Positions 35,089-43,354 of a stretch of 43,356 nt of DNA are shown here, piece by piece (position 1 is the stretch's first letter; every line of letters starts with the position of its first letter). The stretch is from Candidatus Tepidiaquacellales bacterium UBA2330 (GTDB lineage Bacteria > Bacteroidota > Ignavibacteria > Tepidaquicellales > Tepidaquicellaceae). Location of the stretch: the NCBI GenBank assembly GCA_002344965.1, contig DDUU01000052.1, positions 1-43,356 on the forward strand. Reading direction: 5' to 3'. The notes under the pieces are model-generated. The model saw nothing but the letters and a program-made list of their open reading frames with translations, searched no databases and was not told where the DNA came from. The translations under genes and the position numbers were made by a program.

Positions 35089-35598
35089 ATGAAAAAAATT
35101 TTTTTTCTCACGGCTTTTTTATTAATTGCGTTCTTAAATGTAAACGCTCAGTCATATTATAACTTCACTCTTCAGAATCTTGAAAACGATGACGTAACTC
35201 TGGATGATTTAATAGCCAAAGGACCGGTTCTGATTTCTTTCTGGGCTACATGGTGCGCGCCATGCAAGGAAGAAATGAAAAAACTTCAGCCTATTTATGA
35301 AAAATATAAAGATCAGGGCTTTACATATCTTGCAGTCAATCAGGATAATCAAAAATCCATTGCCAAGGTGAAATCATTTATTAACGCCAATAAATATACA
35401 TTCCCTGTAGTCCTTGATACGGATAAAAAAATATTTGAAGCTTACGGTGGAATCGGAATGCCTTATTCCATTCTTATTGACATGAATAAAAACATTGCCG
35501 CCAAACATCTCGGATATGTAACCGGCGATGATAAAAAAATTGAGAAGGAGATTCAGGAAGTGCTGATGGCAGGCAGCAATTACAAAGGCGATAAGTAA
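35089..35598 (+). CDS. TlpA-like exported thiol-disulfide oxidoreductase
   Basis: 169 residues: a signal peptide (to about residue 20, NVNAQ), then a thioredoxin fold with the active site WCAPC (Cys56, Cys59) in FWATWCAPCKEEM and the cis-proline region GIGMPYSILID. It should act in the periplasm on cysteines of exported proteins. It lies 30 bases before a barrel-like gene whose product has only two cysteines, and two genes before an Omp28-like lipoprotein, so both are candidate partners. Confidence 0.92.
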   Translation: MKKIFFLTAFLLIAFLNVNAQSYYNFTLQNLENDDVTLDDLIAKGPVLISFWATWCAPCKEEMKKLQPIYEKYKDQGFTYLAVNQDNQKSIAKVKSFINANKYTFPVVLDTDKKIFEAYGGIGMPYSILIDMNKNIAAKHLGYVTGDDKKIEKEIQEVLMAGSNYKGDK

Positions 35599-35617
35599 AC
35601 TATTCAGATAAATTTAC

Positions 35618-35621
35618 GGAG
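35618..35621 (+). promoter_or_regulatory. Shine-Dalgarno deciding the TTG start at 35629
   Basis: GGAG lies seven bases before TTG 35629 and supports that start, which also yields a complete signal peptide. Strong Shine-Dalgarno sites are uncommon in this window. Confidence 0.6.
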
Positions 35622-35628
35622 ATAAAAA

Positions 35629-37284
35629 TTGATTAAATTTACTTTCATTTTTACCGCAATTGTTTTTTTTTCAAACCTATCCTTCGGACAGATAAATCTT
35701 AATGTTGACGCTTCCGTCAGTAACCTGTTAAGATACGGAAATGGTTATGAATACACAGGCGCTGTCAGAAATGCCAAAGAATATTTTGAAAATCTAACGG
35801 ATGCAAGACTTAACGTAAACGGAGTAATATTCGGCGTCAGATACGAAGTAAGCGATCCGATAGAATACGGTCTGAATTTTGTAGGAATAAGAAAAAGATA
35901 TATTGAATATAATCATGAAGTCGGCATCTCTCTGAGAGCCGGAGATTACTGGGAAACAATTTCCCGCGGACTTTCACTGAATGTATTTGAAGACAGACCC
36001 CTTGGTTATGATACAGGAATTGACGGGGTCAGAATTACTTACAATAAAACTTTCGGAAAGAAAAATCCTTTTAAAGTAAAAGGTCAGATACTCGGCGGCG
36101 ATATCGAGTACAGTGATTATCTCGATCCCGACAGAATTGAAAAATATAAAGTAAGAGGAGCTTACGCAGAAATTTCTCCCGTAAAACCTGTAACACTCGG
36201 ATTAAATTATATATATTCTATAGGTGAACTTCCCGAGCTGAACGAACTCACAAAAGTGACATCGGATGTTCCTGAAATAAATCTTTCTTATAATACGCAG
36301 GATTTTGAATTTTATATTTCTTACGCACATAAGTCTTCTATCATTACTCCTAATTCAATTTATACAAATCCTTTAACAGGTCTCGGCGACGGAATTTATT
36401 CCTCGCTTTCATATTCATTCGGAAATGTCGGGCTGACCCTTGATTATAAAAATTACAGATTTGACATAACTCTTCCTGATAACAGAAGCAATACCAGACC
36501 AACAAGAATGCTGCCTTATCAGAATCCACCGACTGCAATTAAAGAGCATACTTCTGTTCTGATCTCAAGAAATCCGCATGTAGTGGATTTCAATGATGAA
36601 GTCGGCGGACAGATAGACATTGCATACGTTCCGAATGAAAAACTGGCTTTTAACTTTAACGGAAGTATTGCATCAAGACATTATCAGTATACCGATACAG
36701 ACACTACAGCAAATATCTCATATCAGAGAGTTGAAAGAAGCGGCAGCTTTCTGCCTGATCTTGATGATCCGTTTTCACCATTCTGGGAATTTTATCTGGA
36801 AGGCGAATATTATGCTTCAGAAAAAATTTACACTAAGCTTGCATTTGCAAGACAAAGCAGTACGCTGTATAATCAGCTTAATCCTCTTTCCTCGGAAAAA
36901 TTATTTACTTCCACTATTCCGGTGGAATTCAAATATTCGCTCGATGAAGATTATACGATAAAATTTATTGGAGAAACTCAGTGGGTGCATAATTCGATCA
37001 GATTAAGCGAGGATAAAAATTATACAAACCAGTATTTAGCTTTATCGCTTCAGAGATCGCCTAATGTAACTCTTACTTTCAGCTCAGAGTTTACTTCTGA
37101 TGATGAAGAGCCTTCAGGAAAAAATTCATGGTTTCTCGGAGAAGCGACTTATCAGATCAATCAGTCAAATACAGTTGGCGTAAGTTACGGAACTGAAAGA
37201 GGCGGACTGAAATGTACTAACGGTATCTGCAGATATGTAAATCCTTTTTCAGGATTCAGACTAACGGTCGCAACACAATTTTAA
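35629..37284 (+). CDS. Outer-membrane beta-barrel-like protein with C-terminal cysteine pair (DUF6029-like)
   Basis: 551 residues with a signal peptide (to about SFGQ) and a long series of alternating amphipathic strands, for example VGLTLDYKNYRFDITL and IDIAYVPNEKLAFNFNGSIA, ending in an aromatic residue (VATQF) as expected for a barrel. Its only two cysteines, Cys529 and Cys534, are in GGLKCTNGICRYVNPFSGF just before the last strand. I associate this C-terminal pattern and gene neighbourhood with DUF6029-type proteins of Bacteroidota, with moderate certainty. Function unknown. It is flanked by a TlpA-like oxidoreductase (30 bases upstream) and an Omp28-like lipoprotein (44 bases downstream). 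Confidence 0.72.
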   Translation: MIKFTFIFTAIVFFSNLSFGQINLNVDASVSNLLRYGNGYEYTGAVRNAKEYFENLTDARLNVNGVIFGVRYEVSDPIEYGLNFVGIRKRYIEYNHEVGISLRAGDYWETISRGLSLNVFEDRPLGYDTGIDGVRITYNKTFGKKNPFKVKGQILGGDIEYSDYLDPDRIEKYKVRGAYAEISPVKPVTLGLNYIYSIGELPELNELTKVTSDVPEINLSYNTQDFEFYISYAHKSSIITPNSIYTNPLTGLGDGIYSSLSYSFGNVGLTLDYKNYRFDITLPDNRSNTRPTRMLPYQNPPTAIKEHTSVLISRNPHVVDFNDEVGGQIDIAYVPNEKLAFNFNGSIASRHYQYTDTDTTANISYQRVERSGSFLPDLDDPFSPFWEFYLEGEYYASEKIYTKLAFARQSSTLYNQLNPLSSEKLFTSTIPVEFKYSLDEDYTIKFIGETQWVHNSIRLSEDKNYTNQYLALSLQRSPNVTLTFSSEFTSDDEEPSGKNSWFLGEATYQINQSNTVGVSYGTERGGLKCTNGICRYVNPFSGFRLTVATQF

Positions 37285-37315
37285 TTTTCAGTAGTTTTAA
37301 ATTTTATCCATTTAT

Positions 37316-37321
37316 AAGGAG
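37316..37321 (+). promoter_or_regulatory. Strong Shine-Dalgarno of the Omp28-like gene
   Basis: AAGGAG lies seven bases before ATG 37329, the clearest ribosome-binding site I noticed in the window. Confidence 0.7.
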
Positions 37322-37328
37322 CAGTAAT

Positions 37329-38444
37329 ATGCAAACAAAAAAATCTATCACCGGACTTTTATTTTTTATCTGTATAATAATTTCAACTGTATTATTTTAT
37401 TCATGCGAAAGCAATGATTCGCCGGTTACAAATACAACGCCTGTTTCAAATGTGCCTGTGCTGCAGCAGCCGGAAAATAATTCGACTGTTTCCACTTTGT
37501 CCCCTTCATTTAACTGGTCAGGCGTGAATTCAGCTTCTTCTTATATTTTACAGGTTTCTGAAAGTGCCGCTTTCTCGGTTTTAGTTTTAAACATAGAGGG
37601 AATTGCTTCTACTTCTTATTTGCCGGCCGCAAATGTCTTAAATGACAGTACGACATATTACTGGAGAGTAAAAGGCGTTAATACAACAGACTCGACCGAC
37701 TGGTCATCAGTTTACGGATTTGCTGTTTCACTCGAATCCATTAATCCGACAAATAAAGTTTTGGTGGAATTATTTACAAACACAAGCTGCATTCCGTGTG
37801 TCGAAGCGAATCAGTATCTTGACGTGATAAACAGTAACTCCGGTATTACGATAAATGACCTGAATGTAATTATTATCAGAGTGCATACAACTTTATATGC
37901 AGGCGATCCTTTTTATTTATACAATCAGGAGGATAACAATGCGAGAATGTCAGTATATCCCGGCACTCCGACCTCCAATCCAAGAGGTTATCTTCTCGGC
38001 GCATTTATGTCAAATTTCAGCTCGGCGGCGTGGACAAATAAGCTGAATGAAAAACTATCCGTGACAAGATCTTTTGCAGTTAATCTCAGCAATACATACG
38101 ATCCGGTGTCGCGCAGCGGAGATATTTCGGTAAAGATCAAACAGGTATCAGGCGCGACGCTCAGCGACTTAGTTTATCATGTGGTTTTGACAGAAAGTGA
38201 AATTCAGTACAATGCGCCAAACGGAGAGACGATGTTTGAAAATACTTTAAGAGATCTTATAACTCCTCCGGCAGGTCAGCCGCTGAATATATCAGCCGGA
38301 CAGACTAACAGTTACAATCATAATTACAGTATCCCGTCTGAGATCAATCATGATCATGCATACATAACCGTATTCGCACAGAGGACTACTTCAGTAAGCG
38401 GAGTAAAGGAAGTAATGGGAGTGGAGAGAGTGAAGATAAGATAA
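37329..38444 (+). CDS. Omp28-related lipoprotein with fibronectin-like and thioredoxin-like parts
   Basis: 371 residues. A lipobox (LFYSC, Cys26) indicates lipid anchoring. Residues about 42-135 form a fibronectin type III-like module (PSFNWSGVNSASSYILQVSES, then TTYYWRVKGVN). From about 143 an Omp28-like region begins: VLVELFTNTSCIPCVEANQYLD with a CxxC pair (Cys154, Cys157), continuing with IIIRVHTTLYAGDPFYLYN and YPGTPTSNPRGYL. The CxxC and its surroundings look thioredoxin-fold-like, so redox activity is possible but unproven. It is last in a run with TlpA and the two-cysteine barrel and is followed by a terminator. Confidence 0.82.
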   Translation: MQTKKSITGLLFFICIIISTVLFYSCESNDSPVTNTTPVSNVPVLQQPENNSTVSTLSPSFNWSGVNSASSYILQVSESAAFSVLVLNIEGIASTSYLPAANVLNDSTTYYWRVKGVNTTDSTDWSSVYGFAVSLESINPTNKVLVELFTNTSCIPCVEANQYLDVINSNSGITINDLNVIIIRVHTTLYAGDPFYLYNQEDNNARMSVYPGTPTSNPRGYLLGAFMSNFSSAAWTNKLNEKLSVTRSFAVNLSNTYDPVSRSGDISVKIKQVSGATLSDLVYHVVLTESEIQYNAPNGETMFENTLRDLITPPAGQPLNISAGQTNSYNHNYSIPSEINHDHAYITVFAQRTTSVSGVKEVMGVERVKIR

Positions 38445-38472
38445 TTTAAAATTCTTTAGACATAAATTTTTG

Positions 38473-38503
38473 CGGGAAATGACAAAAAGTTGTTTCCCGT
38501 TTT
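38473..38503. terminator. Terminator between Omp28-like gene and darT
   Basis: CGGGAAATGAC (38473-38483) pairs with GTTGTTTCCCG (38489-38499), an 11-bp stem including two G-U pairs and a five-A loop, followed by TTTTA. It lies between convergent genes and may serve both. Confidence 0.8.
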
Positions 38504-38589
38504 ATATAATAATGATGGAATTAAGAATATAATTTTTTATAACTATAATTTTTAAACATAAAACAGCAATTGATTATATTTGAAAAATA

Positions 38590-39198
38590 TCATCGGAAAA
38601 AGAAACTGGGTTCTACTTCTATCTTAAAATTTTCATTAAAACCTTTCCATTTTCTATCATCCAATATTTTCAAAAGTTTGTCATAATATAAATCGTTTAT
38701 TACAGCTATTCTTTTAAAATAAATAGTTTCTATATGATTTAAAACTAATACTTCTGAATTCTTTTTTCTTTTCCCATCCGGAAAATTGTTCCAGTATCTC
38801 GCAACTATAACTTCCCAGGGAATTTGATCATTTGCTTCTGAAAAATCTTCAAAAAATTGCGTTTCATTTGAAGCGGCATTACCGTTTGTAAACAGGCATT
38901 TTTTATTAGATAATAATTTTTTTAAATCTAATTCAATGAAAAAAAATTTTTCTTGCTGATCAATGAAGTTGTAAAAAGTATGTGTATGCGGAATAAAGTA
39001 TAAAGGTACATAATTGTGCAAATATCCGTGATCATTGTCTTTAATTATAATTTTTTTAAAATGTCTCTTATTTTGAACATCCATATTCGACACATCAAAA
39101 AATGATATTCTTTTACTGCGTATTTCATTTTTCGAATAAATTCCGTTTTTAATTATGCTTACAAAATTTTTTATATGTGCAAAGTAATATAAATACAT
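38590..39198 (-). CDS. darT: DarT-like DNA ADP-ribosyltransferase toxin
   Basis: 202 residues, about the normal DarT length. DarT enzymes attach ADP-ribose from NAD to thymidine or guanosine in single-stranded DNA and block replication. Family landmarks in order: YYFAHIKNFVSIIKNGIYS, DVQNKRHFKKI with Arg45 as the likely catalytic Arg, NYVPLYFIPHTHTFYN (usually VPFYFxPRSPMLY), LFTNGNAASNETQFFEDF, and KRKKNSEVLVLN with Glu149 as the presumed catalytic Glu. The HTHTFY variant of the substrate loop is unusual. The gene is very AT-rich (two 60-base lines I counted are 22-23% GC, versus 55% in a line of nuoH). It lies 55 bases downstream of the macrodomain gene, reversed from the usual toxin-first order. 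Confidence 0.85.
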   Translation of the reverse strand: MYLYYFAHIKNFVSIIKNGIYSKNEIRSKRISFFDVSNMDVQNKRHFKKIIIKDNDHGYLHNYVPLYFIPHTHTFYNFIDQQEKFFFIELDLKKLLSNKKCLFTNGNAASNETQFFEDFSEANDQIPWEVIVARYWNNFPDGKRKKNSEVLVLNHIETIYFKRIAVINDLYYDKLLKILDDRKWKGFNENFKIEVEPSFFFR

Positions 39199-39253
39199 AT
39201 TTGTTATTGTTTTACAGATTCAAATGAAATAAGAAATTAGATTTTGGTAGTTG

Positions 39254-39784
39254 CTAATTTTTACTTTTTGATGTGTCACTCACATGAAATGCTTCGATGG
39301 TATTTTGTTCGGAATAATTTGTTTTAACTTCCTTTAAATCAATATAATGATAAATTTCAACGTCAAGATTTTCGAGCTTAGATAAATATTTATACATTAA
39401 CTCTTTTACATCAGCCCATTTTAACCCGCCATTCATAGTTCCAAGCAATGGAAATGCAATTGAGAGAATACCTTTCTTTTTATATTCATTTGAAAATTTT
39501 TGCAAACCAAGTTCAATATATTCCAGTTTAGAATTATGTTTCCAATGGTTCTTAGTCGGGAAATTCAAAATCCAGGGAGATGATTTTTTGTAAAGAAATA
39601 ATATGCCGGGTTTAATAAGTCCCTTCTTACATTGATCAGCATATACTTTAAACATTTCGGGATACCTATTTTTAAATTCCAGAGCAATTCCTTTCCCCAT
39701 AACTCCAACACAATTTACAGTATTTACAATGGTCTGTGAATTACTTTCAAAAATATTTCCTTCTATTTCAATAATATTTGCCAT
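39254..39784 (-). CDS. darG: DarG-like macrodomain antitoxin, short form
   Basis: 176 residues consisting of one macrodomain that probably removes ADP-ribose from DNA and neutralises DarT. Visible motifs: GNIFESNSQTIVNTVNCVGVMGKGIALEFK (ADP-ribose binding), NFPTKNHWKHNS with Lys78 at the position of the catalytic Lys of characterised DarG, and FPLLGTMNGGLKW, where family members usually have LGCGNGGLDW. Well-known DarG proteins such as M. tuberculosis Rv0060 are about twice as long and have a C-terminal toxin-binding domain; only ~30 residues follow the macrodomain here. It is the first gene of the pair, ending 55 bases before darT. Confidence 0.85.
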   Translation of the reverse strand: MANIIEIEGNIFESNSQTIVNTVNCVGVMGKGIALEFKNRYPEMFKVYADQCKKGLIKPGILFLYKKSSPWILNFPTKNHWKHNSKLEYIELGLQKFSNEYKKKGILSIAFPLLGTMNGGLKWADVKELMYKYLSKLENLDVEIYHYIDLKEVKTNYSEQNTIEAFHVSDTSKSKN

Positions 39785-39796
39785 GAATTAAGTTAA

Positions 39797-39817
39797 AAAT
39801 TTAAAGTAAAATTTAAA
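39797..39817. promoter_or_regulatory. Direct-repeat candidate operator of the darG-darT pair
   Basis: AAATTTAAA-GTA-AAATTTAAA is a perfect direct repeat of 9 bp with a 12-bp period, 13 bases upstream of the darG start. Each unit is itself near-palindromic. Toxin-antitoxin pairs are often autoregulated, but neither protein here has an obvious DNA-binding domain, and the AT-rich composition makes chance possible. Confidence 0.35.
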
Positions 39818-39930
39818 ATTCATTTTAATTATACTTTAGGAGTTCACATTCTTTGTTTTAAATATTAAAATGATTCATTATTACAGAATCTGTCAAGAAT
39901 AGGATACCGCATTTATAATTTAAGAATTGA

Positions 39931-39957
39931 TTTGACTTTTATCATTAACTAAATTTG
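39931..39957 (+). promoter_or_regulatory. Bacteroidota-type promoter for the lipase gene
   Basis: TTTG (39931-39934) and TAAATTTG (39950-39957) match the -33 TTTG and -7 TAnnTTTG elements of Bacteroidota promoters. The spacing (15 bases between) is a little shorter than usual. Transcription would start near 39964, supporting translation from ATG 39985 rather than the upstream TTG at 39955. Confidence 0.4.
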
Positions 39958-39984
39958 CATCAGTCAAACCAAAAAATAATATTA

Positions 39985-41055
39985 ATGAAAAAAATTTACC
40001 TTCTGTCAGTTTTAATCTGTTTAAGTTTTTTATCTTCCTGTGTTGATGATTCCGGAAATCCCGGTGTTAACAATCCTCCGCCTGTATTCAGTTATGACGA
40101 AACCGAAGCTTCGTTTTGCATGACACTTGCTTCGCTTAGTTATACTGCTGAAAATAATCCCGCATATGTGCGTGACTCTCTTATATTACAATTAAAGAAT
40201 AATAATTATGCAACCGGCGGAGACTGGAAACTGGACTGGGGACCAGCACTTTCTTCGCAAAACGGAAATATGATGTATGTTGCTAAAGATACTACTGTTA
40301 CGCCGGCTGCTTATTGTATTGCCATCCGCGGAACGGACTGGTGTTTCCCTTATGACTGGGAAGAAGATATCGGTGCAATTGAGTTTGTCAGATATCCATG
40401 GGGAACATCGGAAGATTCAGTTTCATACGGCGCTTTGTTTGGTCTGGATTCTCTTTTGATAATGAGAGATTCCGCAACCGGAAAAACTCTCGCTCAATAT
40501 CTTAACGGATTCAGCGACAGTACAAATCAAATGTACATTACCGGTCACAGCCTCGGCGGAATGCTCGCTACTATGCTGTCCGCATGGTTTATTGATAACG
40601 GTTACACGTCAAGATTCAGTCTTAATACATATACTTTTGCAGCTCCGAGCTGCGGTAATGCCCAGTTCGCTCAGCACATCGCGCAAAAAATTTCAGCAAC
40701 CAATTCAGAATTTTACAGAGTTGTAAACCCGAATGATCTTGTACACTATTTTTACGGCGATATATCGACTGTAATTGTAAATCAGATCCCGACATCAATT
40801 CCTTATTCTATTGATGCGGTGCTTTTTGCAATGGATGTTTATTTTACAAAGTATAATCTCATCTACCAGCATGTCGGAACCAAAGTCGAACTAAACGGTC
40901 CGACAACTCCGGTACCATGTAATTTTCCTTCAGGCTCTTTGGAAAATTATGAATGCTGGGTCGCCTTTGAACATACGACAAGCACATATCTTTATTTACT
41001 AAATGCGCCTATAACGAATACAGGCAATACTCCGTGTAAATGGAAAAATCCCTGA
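39985..41055 (+). CDS. Class 3 lipase-like lipoprotein
   Basis: 356 residues from ATG 39985; a TTG at 39955 would overlap the promoter-like element and put ten residues before the signal sequence. The lipobox is FLSSC (Cys19), so it is a lipid-anchored exported protein. The alpha/beta-hydrolase nucleophile elbow is ITGHSLGGML with Ser189; likely partners are Asp251 in VNPNDLVHYF and His296 in YQHVGTK, in the order expected for fungal-type class 3 lipases. IRGTDW near residue 115 supplies the oxyanion strand. An esterase or lipase acting outside the cell is likely. A strong terminator follows. Confidence 0.87.
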   Translation: MKKIYLLSVLICLSFLSSCVDDSGNPGVNNPPPVFSYDETEASFCMTLASLSYTAENNPAYVRDSLILQLKNNNYATGGDWKLDWGPALSSQNGNMMYVAKDTTVTPAAYCIAIRGTDWCFPYDWEEDIGAIEFVRYPWGTSEDSVSYGALFGLDSLLIMRDSATGKTLAQYLNGFSDSTNQMYITGHSLGGMLATMLSAWFIDNGYTSRFSLNTYTFAAPSCGNAQFAQHIAQKISATNSEFYRVVNPNDLVHYFYGDISTVIVNQIPTSIPYSIDAVLFAMDVYFTKYNLIYQHVGTKVELNGPTTPVPCNFPSGSLENYECWVAFEHTTSTYLYLLNAPITNTGNTPCKWKNP

Positions 41056-41095
41056 CTTAAAATCTGACACATTAAATTTATTTCGGTATAAAAAT

Positions 41096-41130
41096 CCTTC
41101 TCCTGATTACTTAACAGGAGAAGGTTTTTT
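41096..41130 (+). terminator. Intrinsic terminator of the lipase gene
   Basis: CCTTCTCCTG (41096-41105) and CAGGAGAAGG (41115-41124) form a perfect 10-bp stem with a 9-base loop, followed directly by six T residues. The textbook form makes this the most secure terminator in the window. Confidence 0.95.
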
Positions 41131-41205
41131 ATATATAACACTTCTTTCCAATCTGAATTTTCACAAACAGAGAATTTTAATTTTTTTAAATTGGCTGAAC
41201 AGTAT

Positions 41206-41213
41206 TATATTTG
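41206..41213 (+). promoter_or_regulatory. TAnnTTTG -7 element upstream of the HhH-barrel gene
   Basis: TATATTTG matches the Bacteroidota -7 consensus and lies 20 bases before ATG 41234. A TTGG at about 41191 could be the -33 element but is close. A short leader of about 13 bases would result. Confidence 0.35.
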
Positions 41214-41233
41214 TATGGAAAATATGATGAACT

Positions 41234-43321
41234 ATGACACGAAAATTATTAACAGTGAATATTTGTATTTATGTTTTGATGAATTGTCTGACAATATCCG
41301 TTTTGCCGGCACAGGATCAAAGTCAGACGTCTGATACAACGGATATGAGAAATTCCTTCCGCGAAGAAATTCTGATGGAAAGTTTTGATGATGACACGGA
41401 AGATCCCGATATTCTCGAAGATCTGGAAACCCTCCGGAGAAATCCGCTTGACCTAAATAAAGTCACATTTGATGAACTTGCGCAGATCCCTTTTTTAAAC
41501 TCTGTGACTGCGCGCAATATTATAAATCACCGCAATGAAATCAATAGATTCCAATCAAAACGCGAATTGCTTAATGTCAATGGTATGACTGCAGAACTTT
41601 ATGAGAAAATTAAAATTTATCTCATAGTCAGAAAATCCGCTTCCGACATAACAATCGATGAGACAGGCGTTGTTTATAAAACTTCCGGGCTGAAGATTTT
41701 TGATAAAATTAATACGCGTATAAGATCAAGATTTATGCAGGACCTTCAGACAAAGATGGGATATTTAACTGAGAAGTACGAAGGATCCAAGCCAAAACTT
41801 TATACAGGTCTGAAATCAAAATACGGAAAAACAGGATCGATTTTTGAAATTAATCTGACAATGGAGAAAGATCCCGGAGAAAAATATTTTAATGATTTTA
41901 TGTCAGGATATATTGCTGCTGAAAACATATTCGGATTGAGAAAAATTATTGCAGGAGATTATTCGCTGAACTTCGGTCAGGGACTTACACTATCCGGCTC
42001 CGGATATTTTTCTAAAGGGATTGATGCAGTAAGTCCGGTTAAAAGAAAAGGCAAAGGGATAAAAGGATACACTTCTGTCAGCGAATCACAGTTTTTCAGA
42101 GGTGCTGCGCTGAGTTACGGGCTTGGCGATTTTATTGCAGATCTGTTCTATTCAGATAATTACTTCGACGCAAGCATAGACAACCATTCCGGAAATGTTT
42201 CTTCATTTTATAATGACGGATATCACCGTACTTCATCTGAAATCGGAAGAAAGAATTCCGTTAAGGAAAAATTATACGGAGGAAGGGTATCATACTCTAA
42301 AGGTTTTTTCAGATCGGGCATAACTTACTGGACGGGAAAATTTTCTAAACCAGTTTTAAAGGATTCAGTAAAGGAGCTGTATAATTTCAGCGGAGATAGA
42401 TCCGGATCGATAGGCGCAGACTATGATGTTCTGTTTAAGAACATGAATTTTTTCGGAGAATGGACTTATTCAAATTCAGGTGTAATAGCTTCAATAAACT
42501 CCGTTTCAATTACATTTCTTAAGAAAGCAGAGCTTGTGTTTTCTTACAGAAATTATTCTTATAATTTTATTTCAATTCACTCGTCAGGATTCGGCGAAAG
42601 GAGTGGGGAGACAAGAAACGAAAGAGGATTTTACGCAGGAATGACTCTGATACCATTTAAAGGACTGACGCTTAATGCATATTTCGATCAGTATAAATTT
42701 CCGTACAGAACTTTTCAGAATCCGCTGCCGGTTTCCGGAAGAGATTTTCTGTTAAATGCTGACTGGAAGGTTAAAAAAGAATTCACATTAAATCTTAAAA
42801 TTAAAAACGAGATCAAAGGTGACATTCAGTCTGTTCAGGATACAAACCAAAGAAGCGTAAAAATTTCAGATCAGAGAAATCAGTTTAATGCCAGAGCGGG
42901 ATTTGTTTATCAGATTTCTAAAGAAGTTAGATTCAGAAGCCGTTATGAATATGTACGTGTAAAATATGAAGAGTCAGGACTCAGCGCAAAAGGGATGCTG
43001 TTTTTTTCCGATATGAGAATAAATCCTTTACCGGGAATAATTTTTGACATCCGTGTAATTTTTTTCGATACTCAGAATTATGACAGCAGAATTTACGAAT
43101 ATGAAAATGATATTAAAGGAGTGATGTCAAATACAGCTCTTTATGGAAAAGGCAGAAGGTGGTATGCAGTCATGAAGTATAAGCCGTTTCCTTTATTTGA
43201 AATTTCCGCAAAATACTCCGAGACATATACAGACGGGGTGAAATATGTTGGCAGCGGTAATGATAGAATAGACGGAGATGTAATAAACAGACTGAATGTA
43301 GGAATGGAGATTTTATTTTAA
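41234..43321 (+). CDS. Secreted helix-hairpin-helix protein with barrel-like C-terminal region
   Basis: 695 residues. A hydrophobic leader (VNICIYVLMNCLTISVLPAQ) marks export. Residues about 70-130 form a ComEA-like HhH region: NPLDLNKVTFDELAQIPFL, then ARNIINHRNEINRFQSKREL and VNGMTAELYEKIKIYL. The remaining ~550 residues are strand-rich with many aromatic, glycine-containing segments (for example GLTLNAYFDQYKFPYRTF) and finish with NRLNVGMEILF, as a barrel would. HhH of this type binds double-stranded DNA in competence proteins, so a DNA-related envelope role is possible but unproven. It has its own promoter-like element after the lipase terminator. Confidence 0.8.
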   Translation: MTRKLLTVNICIYVLMNCLTISVLPAQDQSQTSDTTDMRNSFREEILMESFDDDTEDPDILEDLETLRRNPLDLNKVTFDELAQIPFLNSVTARNIINHRNEINRFQSKRELLNVNGMTAELYEKIKIYLIVRKSASDITIDETGVVYKTSGLKIFDKINTRIRSRFMQDLQTKMGYLTEKYEGSKPKLYTGLKSKYGKTGSIFEINLTMEKDPGEKYFNDFMSGYIAAENIFGLRKIIAGDYSLNFGQGLTLSGSGYFSKGIDAVSPVKRKGKGIKGYTSVSESQFFRGAALSYGLGDFIADLFYSDNYFDASIDNHSGNVSSFYNDGYHRTSSEIGRKNSVKEKLYGGRVSYSKGFFRSGITYWTGKFSKPVLKDSVKELYNFSGDRSGSIGADYDVLFKNMNFFGEWTYSNSGVIASINSVSITFLKKAELVFSYRNYSYNFISIHSSGFGERSGETRNERGFYAGMTLIPFKGLTLNAYFDQYKFPYRTFQNPLPVSGRDFLLNADWKVKKEFTLNLKIKNEIKGDIQSVQDTNQRSVKISDQRNQFNARAGFVYQISKEVRFRSRYEYVRVKYEESGLSAKGMLFFSDMRINPLPGIIFDIRVIFFDTQNYDSRIYEYENDIKGVMSNTALYGKGRRWYAVMKYKPFPLFEISAKYSETYTDGVKYVGSGNDRIDGDVINRLNVGMEILF

Positions 43322-43342
43322 ATTGCATTCGCTGGTATTCAT

Positions 43343-43354
43343 TGAGTCACCCGC
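43343..43354. repeat. Second copy of the TGAGTCACCCGC motif
   Basis: An exact 12-base match to the left arm of the palindrome at 1937-1948, again shortly after a gene's stop codon. The window ends before a right arm could be seen. Confidence 0.35.
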
